From: JANRLT01 sp041736895
Lineage (GTDB): Bacteria; Planctomycetota; Planctomycetia; Pirellulales; JALHPA01
Direction: 5' to 3'
Length of the DNA stretch: 64,000 nucleotides
Assembly (NCBI GenBank): GCA_041736895.1
Contig: JBGSSS010000100.1
Coordinates: 1 to 64,000 of the forward strand
This document shows, piece after piece, positions 23,871 to 34,100 of this stretch. The position numbers and the translations under genes were made by a program. Each line of letters opens with the position of its first letter. Positions within the stretch are counted from its first letter, which is position 1. Under the pieces are notes generated by a model. It had not been told where the DNA came from. It ran no database searches and saw only the letters and a list, made by a program, of their open reading frames with translations.

Positions 23871-26261
23871 GTGATCCCGACGTTTCGAAAATTCCTAGTT
23901 GCCGCTTTGAGCGTCTGCGCAATTCTTGTCGTTTACGGCCAAGGCCGCGCTGACGAAAAGCTTCCGGCGGAAGGCGGCGTCCAGCTATTTTTCAAGCAGC
24001 ACTGCATCAAATGCCACTCCGACCAAAAAGCCGAGAGCGAACTGCGCCTCGACAAGATTGCGTTACCCGCGGCGAATGTCGAAACCGACAAGACCTGGTT
24101 CCGCATCGCCGAGGTCATCACCTCTGGCGAAATGCCGCCGCCCGAGGAAAAGCGGCCGGAAGCAGCCTCGGTCAAGTTCGTCGCCGATTCTATCGCAACG
24201 GCCTTGACCAAGTCCAAAGCGCCGCGCCCCTTATCACTGCGGCGGTTGAACCGCATCGAATACGAGAACACGGTGCGCGAACTACTCGGCGTCAACGTCG
24301 ATCTGGCGGAGATGCTCCCCGAGGACGGCAGCGTCCAGGGCTTCGACAAAGTCGGCGATGGGCTTAGCATTTCGGCGATCTTGATGGAGCGTTATCTCGA
24401 AGCGGCCAACACGGGGTATGAAGCTGTCTTCCGGCGCGTCAAGCAATCTCCGCTTGAGATCAAGCATCTCGAGATCCTCGAGAACAAAGAGAACATGACC
24501 TCGGTCCAACTAAAGCGGGCTGGTACCATCGAGGCCGAAGGCTCCTTGATCAAGTTCAATGTCGGCTGGCCGCCGGTGCGCATGGACGAGACAATCCCGC
24601 GCGAGAGCGGCACTTACAAAGTGCGCATCGCGATGTGGCCTTACCAACCCGGCGAGCGATCGTTGACCGTAGCACTCTACGTCGGTCCGCAATTTGGACC
24701 GGGTAAAACGCAATTTGTCGGCATGTATGATGTCACGGGGACATCCGATAAACCGCGCATCATCGAATTCCAAAGCTACTTTGCCGCGAACAATACCGTG
24801 CATGTGGTGCCGTGGATCTACCCCGGCCACAAACATGGTTCCACCGATCCGAAGCCCGGCATCGCGATCAAGTGGGCAGAAACCGAGGGTCCGTTAGAAC
24901 AAGAATGGCCGGCGCAGGCGCAGGTCAAACTCTTTGGCCCGGACCAAGTGCTAATCGATGGAGCCAATGTTTATATACGCGGACGTAAAGGCGTCAAGAA
25001 ACAACACGTTGACTCTAAGACACCGCGCGAGGATATCGAGCGGATCATGCGCGATTTCGTCCCCCGCGCGTTTCGCCGTCCGGTCAAAGAAGAAGTCATC
25101 CAGAAATACATTCAACTTGCGCTCGCGCGTCTCGATGCCGGGCGTTCGTTCGAAGATTCGGTTCGCGCTGGGATCACGAGCGTGCTCTGTTCGCCGCAGT
25201 TTCTGTTGCTGAATTACGAACCGGTGGTCGATGATTACACGCTGGCATCACGGCTGTCGTATTTCCTCTGGTCAACGATGCCCGATGACGAATTGCTGAA
25301 ACTCGCCGCGGAAGGAAAACTCAAAGACCCGCAAGTTCGCCGCGCGCAAGTGCTGCGGATGCTCAACGATCCCAAGAGCGAGCAATTCGTGATCAACTTT
25401 GCGGGGCAGTGGCTCGATCTGCGCGAAATCGAATTCACAACGCCGGACAAGAAGCAGTTTTCGGAGTTCGATGATCTGCTCCAGGAATCGATGCTCGGCG
25501 AGACGCATGGCTTCTTCCGGCATCTGTTGAAGAATGACTTGAGCGTCATGAACTTCGTCAACTCGGACTTCACTCTGCTCAACGAACGCCTAGCCAAGTT
25601 CTACGGCATCCTGGGAGTCAAAGGGAATGATCAGTTTCAAATAGTAAAAATACCCGAGGGCAGCATCCGCGGCGGCATCCTCACCCACGGCAGTGTGCTC
25701 AAGGTCACGGCCAACGGGACGAACACCTCGCCGATTGTGCGCGGCGTTTGGATTCTCGACAAAATGCTCAGCCAGCCCCCGCCGCCTCCGCCGCCGGGAA
25801 TTCCGGCGTTCGAACCCGATATTCGCGGCGCGACATCGATCCGTGAACAACTTGCGTTGCACAGCACGAACCAAGCCTGCTCGCGTTGCCATGTGCGCAT
25901 CGACCCGCCGGGCATGGCGATGGAAACATTTGACCCGATCGGCCGGCAGCGCGAGAATTACTACGTCCCGTGGAACGGCAAGAAACCGCAGCCGCCCAAG
26001 GTTCCCGTCGATCCGCACGGCGAAATGTTCGGCAAGGAATTCAAGGATTTCACCGAATTCCGCCAGATACTTTGCGAACAAGACCAACTGTTCGCCCGCG
26101 CCTTGGCTGAAAAGCTATTAGTCTACGGCACGGGCCGCAAGATGACGGTTCTCGAAGGTCCGGCCATCGATCAGGTTGTCGCCACGGCTCGGAAGAACGA
26201 CCTCGGCTTTCGCTCGATGATTCAGGCTGTCGTTGAAAGCGAGCTGTTTATTCGGCCGTGA
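23871..26261 (+). CDS. Planctomycete cytochrome-type protein with DUF1587/1592/1588/1595/1585 domains
   Basis: 796 residues from GTG 23871 (AAAAGG at -9), with a signal peptide over about residues 1-28; the TTG at 23844 seems less likely. A PSCyt1 domain with the haem motif CIKCH at 45-49 opens the protein. DUF1587 (RRLNRIEYENTVRELLG), DUF1595, DUF1592 (YTLASRLSYFLWSTMPDDEL), DUF1588 (GILTHGSVLKVTANGTNTSP) and DUF1585 follow. A second CSRCH lies near residue 670. These periplasmic proteins are abundant in planctomycetes and almost always pair with a DUF1552 protein, as here 95 bases downstream. The function is unproven; an oxidoreductase role in glycan use is commonly inferred. Confidence 0.93.
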   Translation: MIPTFRKFLVAALSVCAILVVYGQGRADEKLPAEGGVQLFFKQHCIKCHSDQKAESELRLDKIALPAANVETDKTWFRIAEVITSGEMPPPEEKRPEAASVKFVADSIATALTKSKAPRPLSLRRLNRIEYENTVRELLGVNVDLAEMLPEDGSVQGFDKVGDGLSISAILMERYLEAANTGYEAVFRRVKQSPLEIKHLEILENKENMTSVQLKRAGTIEAEGSLIKFNVGWPPVRMDETIPRESGTYKVRIAMWPYQPGERSLTVALYVGPQFGPGKTQFVGMYDVTGTSDKPRIIEFQSYFAANNTVHVVPWIYPGHKHGSTDPKPGIAIKWAETEGPLEQEWPAQAQVKLFGPDQVLIDGANVYIRGRKGVKKQHVDSKTPREDIERIMRDFVPRAFRRPVKEEVIQKYIQLALARLDAGRSFEDSVRAGITSVLCSPQFLLLNYEPVVDDYTLASRLSYFLWSTMPDDELLKLAAEGKLKDPQVRRAQVLRMLNDPKSEQFVINFAGQWLDLREIEFTTPDKKQFSEFDDLLQESMLGETHGFFRHLLKNDLSVMNFVNSDFTLLNERLAKFYGILGVKGNDQFQIVKIPEGSIRGGILTHGSVLKVTANGTNTSPIVRGVWILDKMLSQPPPPPPPGIPAFEPDIRGATSIREQLALHSTNQACSRCHVRIDPPGMAMETFDPIGRQRENYYVPWNGKKPQPPKVPVDPHGEMFGKEFKDFTEFRQILCEQDQLFARALAEKLLVYGTGRKMTVLEGPAIDQVVATARKNDLGFRSMIQAVVESELFIRP

Positions 26262-26356
26262 TGTCAATTGCAAAAACCGGGTGACTAACGTCACCCGCTC
26301 ATGGTGGAAGTTTTGTTAAAGTAAGACGCAATTTTTCCTCGAACACAACTCCTCTG

Positions 26357-27637
26357 ATGTCTTCCACCAAACTAAATCGCCGTAAATTCCTCCGCAGCAC
26401 CGGCGTCGCGATCGGGTTGCCGTTGATACACGCGATGCTGCCGCGTTCGTTGACGCGTTTGAACGCCGCTGAGAATAAGCCCGACATTCGCCGGATGGTG
26501 GCGATGTGCGCGCCGTTGGGGATTCACACGCCGAATCTTTTCCCAACGACGAGCGGCAAAGATTATGAGGTCACGCCGTACTTGGAACCACTGCAAAAGC
26601 TGCGCGACAAGTTCACGGTCATCTCGGGTGTGATGCACCCCGACGTCGATGGCGGGCACGATGCCGAAGCGAGCTTTTTGAGCGCTGCACCGCATCCCGG
26701 CTCGCCGAGTTTCAAAAACACGATCTCGGTCGATCAATATGCGGCCGAACGAATCGGGCATCTGACTCGCTTTCCTTCGATTGCGCTCTCGGCAAGCGGC
26801 AATGGAATCTCGGTCGCGCGCAGCGGCGTGCGCTTGCCGGCCGAAAGTAAGCCCTCAAAGCTCTTCGCGAATCTGTTCCTCGAAGGAACCAAGGAACAGA
26901 AACAAGCGCAGATGCAGCGCATCGAAGACGGTCAAAGCATCATGGACTTTGTCCGCGACCAAACCAAGCAAGTCACCAGCGACATCGGCCGCGCCGATCA
27001 ACAGACGCTCGAGCAGTACTTCACCAGCGTGCGCGAACTCGAACAGCGCCTTGTCAGCGCCGAGAAATGGGCCAAGCTGCCCAAACCCAAGATCGACCGC
27101 AAACCGCCAACCGACATCGAAGACCGCACGGACTTCACGGGCCGGATGTCCTTGATGTACGAAATGATTTTTCTCGCGATCCAAACAGACTCGACGCGTT
27201 TGATCACGTTGACCGGAGCTGGCGGGAATGAAGTTCTGTCACTCAAGGGAGTGGATGACGGCTGGCACAATCTCAGCCACCACGGCAAAGACCCGGGCAA
27301 GCTCGAACAGCTTGGCATCATCGAAAAGGAAAAGTTCCGGCTCTTTGGCGAACTGATGCAGAAACTGGCCGACACACGCGAAGGGGATTATTCGCTGCTC
27401 GACCAGACCGCCATGGTCATGGGTTCGAGCCTAGGCAATGCCTCGAGCCACAACAACTCGAATCTGCCGATCGTCGTCGCCGGCGGGCATTTCAAGCACG
27501 GCCAGCATTTGCAGTTCGATCCGGCCAAATCGCCCCCGTTGTGCAATCTCTATGTCTCTTGCCTGCAACATCTTGGGTTGCCGGATGACAAATTCGCCAG
27601 CGGGACAAGCACACTGACGGGCTTGTCCTTTAGCTAA
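26357..27637 (+). CDS. DUF1552 protein with Tat-type leader
   Basis: 426 residues. The N-terminus NRRKFLRSTG, followed by a short hydrophobic stretch, is a twin-arginine signal, so the folded protein is exported. The body matches DUF1552, including GGHDAEASFLSAAPHP and the C-terminal SSLGNASSHNNSNLPIVVAGG region that resembles the alkaline-phosphatase-like fold of the related DUF1501 proteins. It follows the DUF1592 cytochrome-type gene in the same direction and is surely its functional partner. No enzymatic activity has been established for the family as far as I know. Confidence 0.93.
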   Translation: MSSTKLNRRKFLRSTGVAIGLPLIHAMLPRSLTRLNAAENKPDIRRMVAMCAPLGIHTPNLFPTTSGKDYEVTPYLEPLQKLRDKFTVISGVMHPDVDGGHDAEASFLSAAPHPGSPSFKNTISVDQYAAERIGHLTRFPSIALSASGNGISVARSGVRLPAESKPSKLFANLFLEGTKEQKQAQMQRIEDGQSIMDFVRDQTKQVTSDIGRADQQTLEQYFTSVRELEQRLVSAEKWAKLPKPKIDRKPPTDIEDRTDFTGRMSLMYEMIFLAIQTDSTRLITLTGAGGNEVLSLKGVDDGWHNLSHHGKDPGKLEQLGIIEKEKFRLFGELMQKLADTREGDYSLLDQTAMVMGSSLGNASSHNNSNLPIVVAGGHFKHGQHLQFDPAKSPPLCNLYVSCLQHLGLPDDKFASGTSTLTGLSFS

Positions 27638-27872
27638 ATCCTCTGCTTTAAGTAGCCACTGTAAACTGCAATATCGCCTGAATTAGTAAGGGTTCGTGGG
27701 GTTCCCACGTCCCTACTCTCCTATGCATTAGAATTTGCTTATTACACTCATTATTCCTATTCTACCCAATTTATTGACCTTGCAAATTGCCTGAATTAAC
27801 ATAGCAACTCGGAGTTGGGCATCTCCTTGTTTGGTAATTTGCTTCCCGCTTGCGAGCGGGATGATCCATAAA
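27638..27872. other. AT-rich spacer upstream of the glycan locus
   Basis: An imperfect hairpin near 27685-27715 (GTAAGGG..GTGG with CCAC..CCCTAC), an AT-rich tract 27720-27800 and two direct GCCTGAATTA words (about 27674 and 27789). It probably contains the promoter of the dehydratase gene, but no single -10/-35 pair stands out. Confidence 0.4.
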
Positions 27873-29810
27873 ATGGTTACGACCGCGATTGCACTTCTGC
27901 GCAGTAGTATCGCCAGCCGTCAGCTGCGGCTGGCCTTGGTGATTATCGGGCACGGGCTTCTCTTCGTTGCCATCTATGCCGCGGCATATTTGCTCCGATT
28001 CGATTTCGATGTGCCCGAGGCTCATCGGCGAATCTTTGTCCACACGCTCGCTTGGGTCGTGGCGATCAAGATGGGCGTCTTTGCCGGTTTGAGCTACTTT
28101 CAGCGTTGGTCGCGGCATGCCTCGTTCGCGGATTTGGTGACTTTGGTTGGCGCGTCGCTGCTCTCCTTGCTTTGTCTGGCGACGGCGAATCATTTCTTTA
28201 ATCTGTATTTCATCCCGCGTGTCGTGTTGCTGCTTGACTGCTGCGGAACGATTCTGAGCCTCGGTGCGCTGCGTTCCGCTTGGCGTCTCGTCGAAGAACA
28301 CGCGATCCCCTTGGTCCGGCGCGATGCGCGCGGGCGGGCGATTCTCGTCGGCGCTGAACGAGCCGACAAGGTCCTCGCGCAACGCTTGCAATCCTACGCC
28401 GGCTTTCCCTACAACATTTGCGGCTTCCTCGACCGCGACGCGGCACGGCCGGGAGCCTCGATCGGCGGTGTGCCGCTCTTGGGTACGACTAGCGATCTTG
28501 CTGAAGTCGTAACCGAACGCGGCATTACCGATGTGATTGCCGTCTCGGGAAGTCTGCCGGGAAGCGAATTGCGCAAGGTGATGGAGGTTTGCGAACAGTT
28601 AAACGTCAAGTTGCAAATCATCCCGCCGCTCGCGCAAATTTTTCGCGGCGACAAACAAATCCCGCTCAAACCCATCGACATCACTGATCTGCTGCGCCGC
28701 GATCCAGTCGAATTGGACACCGAGGCGATCAAGCGGCTCTTTGACCGCACGACCGTCTTTGTTACCGGCGCGGGCGGGAGCATCGGCTCGGAAATTTGCC
28801 GGCAATTGCTGGAGTTTCCCTTGGCCAGGCTTGTGCTGATCGAACGCTCCGAGTGGGCGCTCTACAAAATCGACATCGAACTGCAACAACGCGAACCACA
28901 GTTCACCATTATTCCAGCCCTGGGTGATGTGACCGACGCCGCGCGAATGCGGAATCTTTTCGAAGAGTTTCATCCCGACGTGATCCTCCACGTCGCCGCG
29001 CACAAGCATGTGCCAATGCTGGAAACACATCCGGGCGAAGCCGTCAAAAACAACATCTTCGGCACAGCTTTGATGACGGATCTAGCCCACGAATATGGGG
29101 CCGGAACCTTTGTCCAAATCTCGACCGACAAGGCCGTCAATCCGTCGAGCATCATGGGCGTGACCAAGCACATCTGCGAGGAATACGTCCACGCGATGTC
29201 AACCGAATCGAACACGCGCTGCATGGTCGTCCGGTTCGGCAACGTGCTGGGTTCCTCGGGCAGCGTGGTGCCGCTGTTCCAAGAACAAATCCGCCGCGGC
29301 GGGCCAATCACCGTGACGCACCCGGACATGAAACGCTTCTTCATGGCCATCAGCGAAGCGGCGCAGCTCGTGCTGCAAGCCGCGGCAATGGGCCGTGGGG
29401 GCGAAATCTTTGTCCTCGAAATGGGCGAGCAAGTCAAAATCGTCGATCTGGCCCGCGACTTGATTCGGCTCTCGGGTCTGCCGACTCATGCAATCGAGAT
29501 CGTCTACAGCGGCGTCCGGCCCGGCGAGAAACTATACGAAGAGCTGTACTTCGACGACGAAAAACATCTGCCTACGCAACACCCCAAAGTAATGGCCGCT
29601 TACCATCGGCCGGTCGAACTTGCTGATGTCCGGCAAACGCTGGAAGAGCTGCAAGCGCTCATGAATGGCGAGCCAGGTCCGCTGCTGGAAAAACTCAAGG
29701 AAGTCGTCGTCGAATACGTTGGCTCGCATCACGAAACACAGCCCGCAGCACTCTCGGAAATCGATCTCGCTAAGTCCGTTTCAACGGGCTCTCTCACGAA
29801 GATAGGCTAG
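27873..29810 (+). CDS. Membrane UDP-sugar 4,6-dehydratase (PglF/FlaA1/CapD-like)
   Basis: 645 residues from ATG 27873. About four membrane segments fill residues 10-150, then a CoA-binding-like Rossmann domain (about 150-280) and a short-chain-dehydrogenase domain from about 290. The latter shows the NAD loop TGAGGSIGSE, the STDKAVNP motif, and MGVTK, where Met replaces the usual catalytic Tyr. That replacement typifies inverting or membrane 4,6-dehydratases such as Campylobacter PglF, which converts UDP-GlcNAc to the 4-keto-6-deoxy sugar. Aminotransferase, acetyltransferase and phosphoglycosyl transferase genes downstream support a bacillosamine-type pathway. Its end overlaps the convergent flippase gene by four bases. 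Confidence 0.92.
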   Translation: MVTTAIALLRSSIASRQLRLALVIIGHGLLFVAIYAAAYLLRFDFDVPEAHRRIFVHTLAWVVAIKMGVFAGLSYFQRWSRHASFADLVTLVGASLLSLLCLATANHFFNLYFIPRVVLLLDCCGTILSLGALRSAWRLVEEHAIPLVRRDARGRAILVGAERADKVLAQRLQSYAGFPYNICGFLDRDAARPGASIGGVPLLGTTSDLAEVVTERGITDVIAVSGSLPGSELRKVMEVCEQLNVKLQIIPPLAQIFRGDKQIPLKPIDITDLLRRDPVELDTEAIKRLFDRTTVFVTGAGGSIGSEICRQLLEFPLARLVLIERSEWALYKIDIELQQREPQFTIIPALGDVTDAARMRNLFEEFHPDVILHVAAHKHVPMLETHPGEAVKNNIFGTALMTDLAHEYGAGTFVQISTDKAVNPSSIMGVTKHICEEYVHAMSTESNTRCMVVRFGNVLGSSGSVVPLFQEQIRRGGPITVTHPDMKRFFMAISEAAQLVLQAAAMGRGGEIFVLEMGEQVKIVDLARDLIRLSGLPTHAIEIVYSGVRPGEKLYEELYFDDEKHLPTQHPKVMAAYHRPVELADVRQTLEELQALMNGEPGPLLEKLKEVVVEYVGSHHETQPAALSEIDLAKSVSTGSLTKIG

Positions 29811-31141
29811 CCTTGTCGCAAGGCGTGCCGGAGTGCGAACAAGGTCAACACGAGCCGCACGCCCGCTCCGACAATCAGCGCATAAGCCGCGCCATTCAGG
29901 CCATGCGTCGGAATCCAAAGCATGCTCGCGGCGATGATCGCGAGACAGACCGAGGCAAAAATCGGAACCTGGATTTTATAGTAACGCGCGGCGCCAAGGC
30001 CGTAGCTCAAGAAGGCTTGCACGCAACCGATCGCCGCAGCGATTGCCAACAAAATCAACAAGTCGGTGTATTCGGCATACTCTGGCTTATAGAGCAGCGA
30101 CAGAAATGGCCGCCCGATGAGCCAAGCCCCAAGCACGGCCGCAATTCCGATTGTTGCTCCCACGAGGGTTAGCTTGAGTATCAATTGCCGATAAGCCGCG
30201 AGATTGCCGGCTGCATAAAAACGCGCCAGTCGCGCGACCGAGGACTCGCCCAGAGCATTTACAAGCATCATGCCAGCCACCATCAGGTAAGCGAGCGCGC
30301 CAAAGATACCTAACAAGTATTTGCCGTTCGGGAGAACCTCGATGAAATACCGCGGGATATTGTCATTCAGCGAAATTAGGAGCATGACGATCCCCAATGG
30401 CAGGCTCAACTTCACCAGCTTAAGCAACACCGACCAATGCCATTGAGGACTTGTGGAGCTCAATTCGCCTGCGAATAGATTTCGCAGATTACGCCGATCG
30501 AAGAAGACCCAGACCGTAGCTTGCGCCGCCACCATTCCCGCCAGACCTCCGAGCAAATCACCTGTCAACAACAGGCCCGTGGCGAAACAGCAAAGCGAGC
30601 ATAAGCCCTTGAGAATCAACGACTGGGAAATTCGCTCCATTGCTTCATGCTGTTGCAACTGGCCGTAATAGAGATCGCTCAAGGACTCCCAAGCTTTGGC
30701 AACCCCGATGAGCAAAACGGCACCAACAGATGCGGCGTTGAATCCGGATACGACAACATTGGAAAAAACAATTGCCGAAACTATCAGCAACGCTGTCAGA
30801 ATGGCCAATATTCGCAACGCGAGATATTCGCCGAATTGGTACTCATGCCGCGTATCAGTCGCTTGCACGGATCGCAAATTCAAGTTCGTAAACATGTAAA
30901 CCGGGGCAGTAATGGCTACGCCAAACGTGAACAGGCCAACAACCTCGGGCGTCGTCCATTTCGCTAGGATGACCAAGATTCCCCACTGGCACGCCGCGTA
31001 GATCAGATTGCCGGCGAGCGTCCACGAAAAACTATGCCGCAAGCTTTTGGCGGGCTTGGGCGGAGGCGCGGAGATTTCGACTTGTTCCAAGATTTGCGAC
31101 AAACGCCCATGTACTCCAATAACCAGACGGCGATTCATCAA
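29807..31141 (-). CDS. Oligosaccharide flippase (Wzx/MATE-like)
   Basis: 444 residues with about twelve hydrophobic segments starting near residue 38. Charged loops and the polysaccharide-synthesis/MATE pattern mark a flippase that moves undecaprenyl-linked oligosaccharide across the inner membrane. It reads against the rest of the locus: its end overlaps the dehydratase gene and its start faces the glycosyltransferase at 31432 across a 290-base divergent region. Codon use resembles the neighbours but the DNA is slightly AT-richer. Function is by family and context. Confidence 0.9.
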   Translation of the reverse strand: MMNRRLVIGVHGRLSQILEQVEISAPPPKPAKSLRHSFSWTLAGNLIYAACQWGILVILAKWTTPEVVGLFTFGVAITAPVYMFTNLNLRSVQATDTRHEYQFGEYLALRILAILTALLIVSAIVFSNVVVSGFNAASVGAVLLIGVAKAWESLSDLYYGQLQQHEAMERISQSLILKGLCSLCCFATGLLLTGDLLGGLAGMVAAQATVWVFFDRRNLRNLFAGELSSTSPQWHWSVLLKLVKLSLPLGIVMLLISLNDNIPRYFIEVLPNGKYLLGIFGALAYLMVAGMMLVNALGESSVARLARFYAAGNLAAYRQLILKLTLVGATIGIAAVLGAWLIGRPFLSLLYKPEYAEYTDLLILLAIAAAIGCVQAFLSYGLGAARYYKIQVPIFASVCLAIIAASMLWIPTHGLNGAAYALIVGAGVRLVLTLFALRHALRQG

Positions 31142-31161
31142 AGCTTAATAATCCATCTTAA

Positions 31162-31189
31162 TTGACACTCCATTCGACCCATTTATACT
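31162..31189 (+). promoter_or_regulatory. Candidate sigma-70-type promoter of the glycan operon
   Basis: TTGACA at 31162-31167, a 16-base spacer and TATACT at 31184-31189 lie in an AT-rich divergent region. It would give a leader of about 235 bases before the glycosyltransferase start. No second pair of similar quality was seen on the other strand for the flippase. Confidence 0.45.
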
Positions 31190-31431
31190 AAATTAGCTAC
31201 TTTATCGAAAAATAGAGCATTCAGGTGGAATGTAGGGGCAGATTCGATTTTGCGGCGAGATTGTCTGGGTCGTTTGGAAGCTCTCCGTGAGCATGCCCCG
31301 CCCATTCTGAATGAGCACTCGCTGGCAAGACCGGAAGCCTTGCAGCGATCAAAGTTCCAACTTGGAATCGCTTTTCGAGCGTAGCTTCTCTTCCTATTCA
31401 TTCCTGCTGTTTGCTGAGACATCGTTTGTCG

Positions 31432-32610
31432 ATGAATCGCTCCCGTCCCTGCCGCGTGCTGCACGTCCTTGGTTCCTTGAACCGCGGCGGAGCCGAGACA
31501 TGGCTATTGCATGCCCTGCGTCATACGGACCGCAGCGAAGTGGCGATGGACTTTCTCATTCATCAGGCAGAGCCGGGAGTTTACGAAGACGAAGTTCGTG
31601 CGCACGGTTCCCAAATTCATCGCTGCTTGAATCCGCAGAAGATGTGGCAATACGGGCGGCAACTCAAAAAGATTCTGACGGAACACAGTCCGTACGATGC
31701 CGTCCACAGCCACGTCCATTTTTACAGCGGGCATATCCTACGTGTCGCCCGTGGCTGCGGTGTGCCGATGCGTATCGCGCATAGCCATAACGACACATCG
31801 CATTTCGACAATCAAGCCGGTCTTGCCCGGCGAGCTTATTTGCGATTGATGAGTTACTGGCTTCATAAGAATGCCACTCACGGACTTGCGGCAAGCGGCA
31901 AAGCCGCGGTGTCGCTCTTTGGCGCAAACTGGCAGGATGATCCGCGTTATCAAATATTATTCTGCGGCGTCGACCTGCAACCGTTTCAACAAACATTCGA
32001 GGCTAACAAGATTCGTGCCGAGTTCGGTTGGTCCGAAGAGAACTTCATCATCGGACACGTCGGGCGCTTCGACGAACAAAAGAATCACCCGTTTCTTTTG
32101 CAAATCTTTGCCGAGGTCGCGCGGCGACAGCCCGCAGCGCGCTTGCTGCTTGTTGGCATCGGCGATTTGCAGCCAAAGATCAAGGCGCTTGTCGAAGAAT
32201 TGAAGCTGTCGGATCATGTGGCATTCGCCGGCACACGGCCGGATGTGCCGCGGCTGATGCTCGGCGCGATGGATGCGTTTCTACTGCCGTCGTTGTTCGA
32301 AGGCCTGCCGCTAGTCCTGGTCGAAGCTCAAGCCGCGGGGTTGCCGTGTTTTGTCTCGGACGTGATCGCGCCGGAAACGACGCTGGTTGCGCCGTTGATG
32401 CAAAAACTTTCGCTGCAAAGCCCGCCGATGGCTTGGGCTGACGCGATTCTCGCTGAGCAAACGCATTTCGCGCGCTCCGCGGCCTACGAATTGGTCGAAC
32501 AGAGTCCGTTGAACATTCAAAACAGCGCGCGGGCTTTGCAACAACTGTACCTGGGGAATCCCTCTCATTCGCCGCAAGCATTGCCGCAGGAACTGGCCTT
32601 GAGCAACTGA
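31432..32610 (+). CDS. GT4-family glycosyltransferase
   Basis: 392 residues from ATG 31432; a TTG at 31411 would add seven. The GT-B fold is indicated by an N-terminal RVLHVLGSLNRGGAETW motif for acceptor binding, and by the C-terminal donor-site segment LLPSLFEGLPLVLVEAQAAGLP with the E-x7-E pair. No membrane segment; it should act on the cytoplasmic face using a nucleotide sugar. It is the first gene of the rightward operon, and its stop codon overlaps the polymerase start by one base. Sugar specificity cannot be told from sequence. Confidence 0.92.
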   Translation: MNRSRPCRVLHVLGSLNRGGAETWLLHALRHTDRSEVAMDFLIHQAEPGVYEDEVRAHGSQIHRCLNPQKMWQYGRQLKKILTEHSPYDAVHSHVHFYSGHILRVARGCGVPMRIAHSHNDTSHFDNQAGLARRAYLRLMSYWLHKNATHGLAASGKAAVSLFGANWQDDPRYQILFCGVDLQPFQQTFEANKIRAEFGWSEENFIIGHVGRFDEQKNHPFLLQIFAEVARRQPAARLLLVGIGDLQPKIKALVEELKLSDHVAFAGTRPDVPRLMLGAMDAFLLPSLFEGLPLVLVEAQAAGLPCFVSDVIAPETTLVAPLMQKLSLQSPPMAWADAILAEQTHFARSAAYELVEQSPLNIQNSARALQQLYLGNPSHSPQALPQELALSN

Positions 32611-34100
32611 TGAATTCAGCGAGCAACAACCGCCGCGCCACCTCGCTCCCCACCGGAATTCCGGTGGCGGTGCAAGGTTGTGTCGTATTGTTTTTGCTTT
32701 GCTTTTGGTTCTGGCGTTCGGAGAACCCGGGCGATCTGCCAGCGACGATCTATTCGCTCTGTACGATCTTCACCGCGAACTTCGTCTGGTCGGTTTGCTC
32801 GTGGTATTGCGTCACCGGCAAGCTATTTGATTTTTATCAGATGTTCCTCGCCGCGGCATCGTTCTTCAACGGCGGCCAGTTCATGCTTGAGCTGCTGGAC
32901 CTGAATAACAAAGGTCTCCTCGAAAGCAAATTTAACGACGAGCTCACGCTGCAGACGCTGTTTATCGTGACGACGTCGATGGCAGCACTCCACTTAGGAG
33001 CTTTGCTCGCTCGGGCTGGCTTTAGCAAGTCAGAGACAGCAATTCCGCGCGAGGCCAAGGAACAACTGGCCGGGAATCTGCGGCTCGTCGGGATCGGCTT
33101 GCTCGCGATCGCGATCCCTGGCGCGATCCTCGTCTTTCGCGAGGTGCTAAGCGTCGTCATGACCGGCGGCTATGTCGGGATCTTCCAACAATCGGCTCAG
33201 ATGAGCTTCAGCGTTCTGCCCAAGGTCCTCTCCGCGTTCGTAATCCCAGGCGCGATGTTTTTGCTCGCCGGAGCCGAAGACTCGCGGAAGCTCAAACTCC
33301 TTGCGGCTGGAACCGTGGTCTGGTTCGCCGGGATGCAATTCATCATCGGCGAACGCCATAACGGCGCGCTGGCCTTGATGTGTTTGGCGTGGATGTGGCA
33401 TCGGCGCGTCAACAAGCTGAACCCTATGCTACTGCTTGGCAGCGGATTGATTCTACTGGGAATTGTCTTCCCGATGGTTCGCGCGATCCGCGATTCTAGC
33501 GGCAACGAACGGGCTTCGAGCGAGCAGTGGATCGAAGGTTTTCTCTCGGTCGAAAATCCGGCCGTGAGCGCGATTCATGAAATGGGCGGATCGGTTTACA
33601 CGCTCTCGCACACGATGACGATCGTGCCAACATCACGGCACTACGATTATGGCGCAAGCTATGGCTATGCGCTGCTGACACTTGTTCCGAATCTGTTTTG
33701 GGATTTGCATCCCACGATTGTTGCCGGCATTCCTGGGGAGTGGATCTCGTGGGAGATCGAACCGTGGGCCGCCGCGCGCGGCATCGGGATGGGTTATTCG
33801 TTTATTGCAGAGGCGTATCTCAACTTTGGTCCGCTCGGGGCGGCGGGCTTTTTGTTCTGCTTTGGGTGGGCCTACGCGCGGTTCGTCCTTTGGTCGGATC
33901 AGGTCGAATACCCCGCTCGGATGGCAATGGCCGCCAGCGCGGCGTTTTTCTTTATCTTTATCGCCCGCGCCGAGATGGCAGTGATCGTCCGCGGCCTCGT
34001 GTGGTACGCGTGGATACCATACTTCATGGCAACGCAAGTTTTGCCGTTCTGGCAAACTTGGAAATCAGGCCGGCTCGGTCTGGCAGGAGCCGCATCATGA
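32610..34100 (+). CDS. Wzy-type polysaccharide polymerase
   Basis: 496 residues with about ten to twelve hydrophobic segments and a large extracytoplasmic loop around residues 290-370. It belongs to the oligosaccharide-repeat-unit/O-antigen polymerase type that joins lipid-linked repeat units at the periplasmic face. Motif conservation in these proteins is poor, so the call rests on topology, size and location among Wzx, Wzz and glycosyltransferase genes. Translation is probably coupled: it starts within the stop codon of the upstream gene and its own TGA overlaps the next ATG. Confidence 0.8.
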   Translation: MNSASNNRRATSLPTGIPVAVQGCVVLFLLCFWFWRSENPGDLPATIYSLCTIFTANFVWSVCSWYCVTGKLFDFYQMFLAAASFFNGGQFMLELLDLNNKGLLESKFNDELTLQTLFIVTTSMAALHLGALLARAGFSKSETAIPREAKEQLAGNLRLVGIGLLAIAIPGAILVFREVLSVVMTGGYVGIFQQSAQMSFSVLPKVLSAFVIPGAMFLLAGAEDSRKLKLLAAGTVVWFAGMQFIIGERHNGALALMCLAWMWHRRVNKLNPMLLLGSGLILLGIVFPMVRAIRDSSGNERASSEQWIEGFLSVENPAVSAIHEMGGSVYTLSHTMTIVPTSRHYDYGASYGYALLTLVPNLFWDLHPTIVAGIPGEWISWEIEPWAAARGIGMGYSFIAEAYLNFGPLGAAGFLFCFGWAYARFVLWSDQVEYPARMAMAASAAFFFIFIARAEMAVIVRGLVWYAWIPYFMATQVLPFWQTWKSGRLGLAGAAS

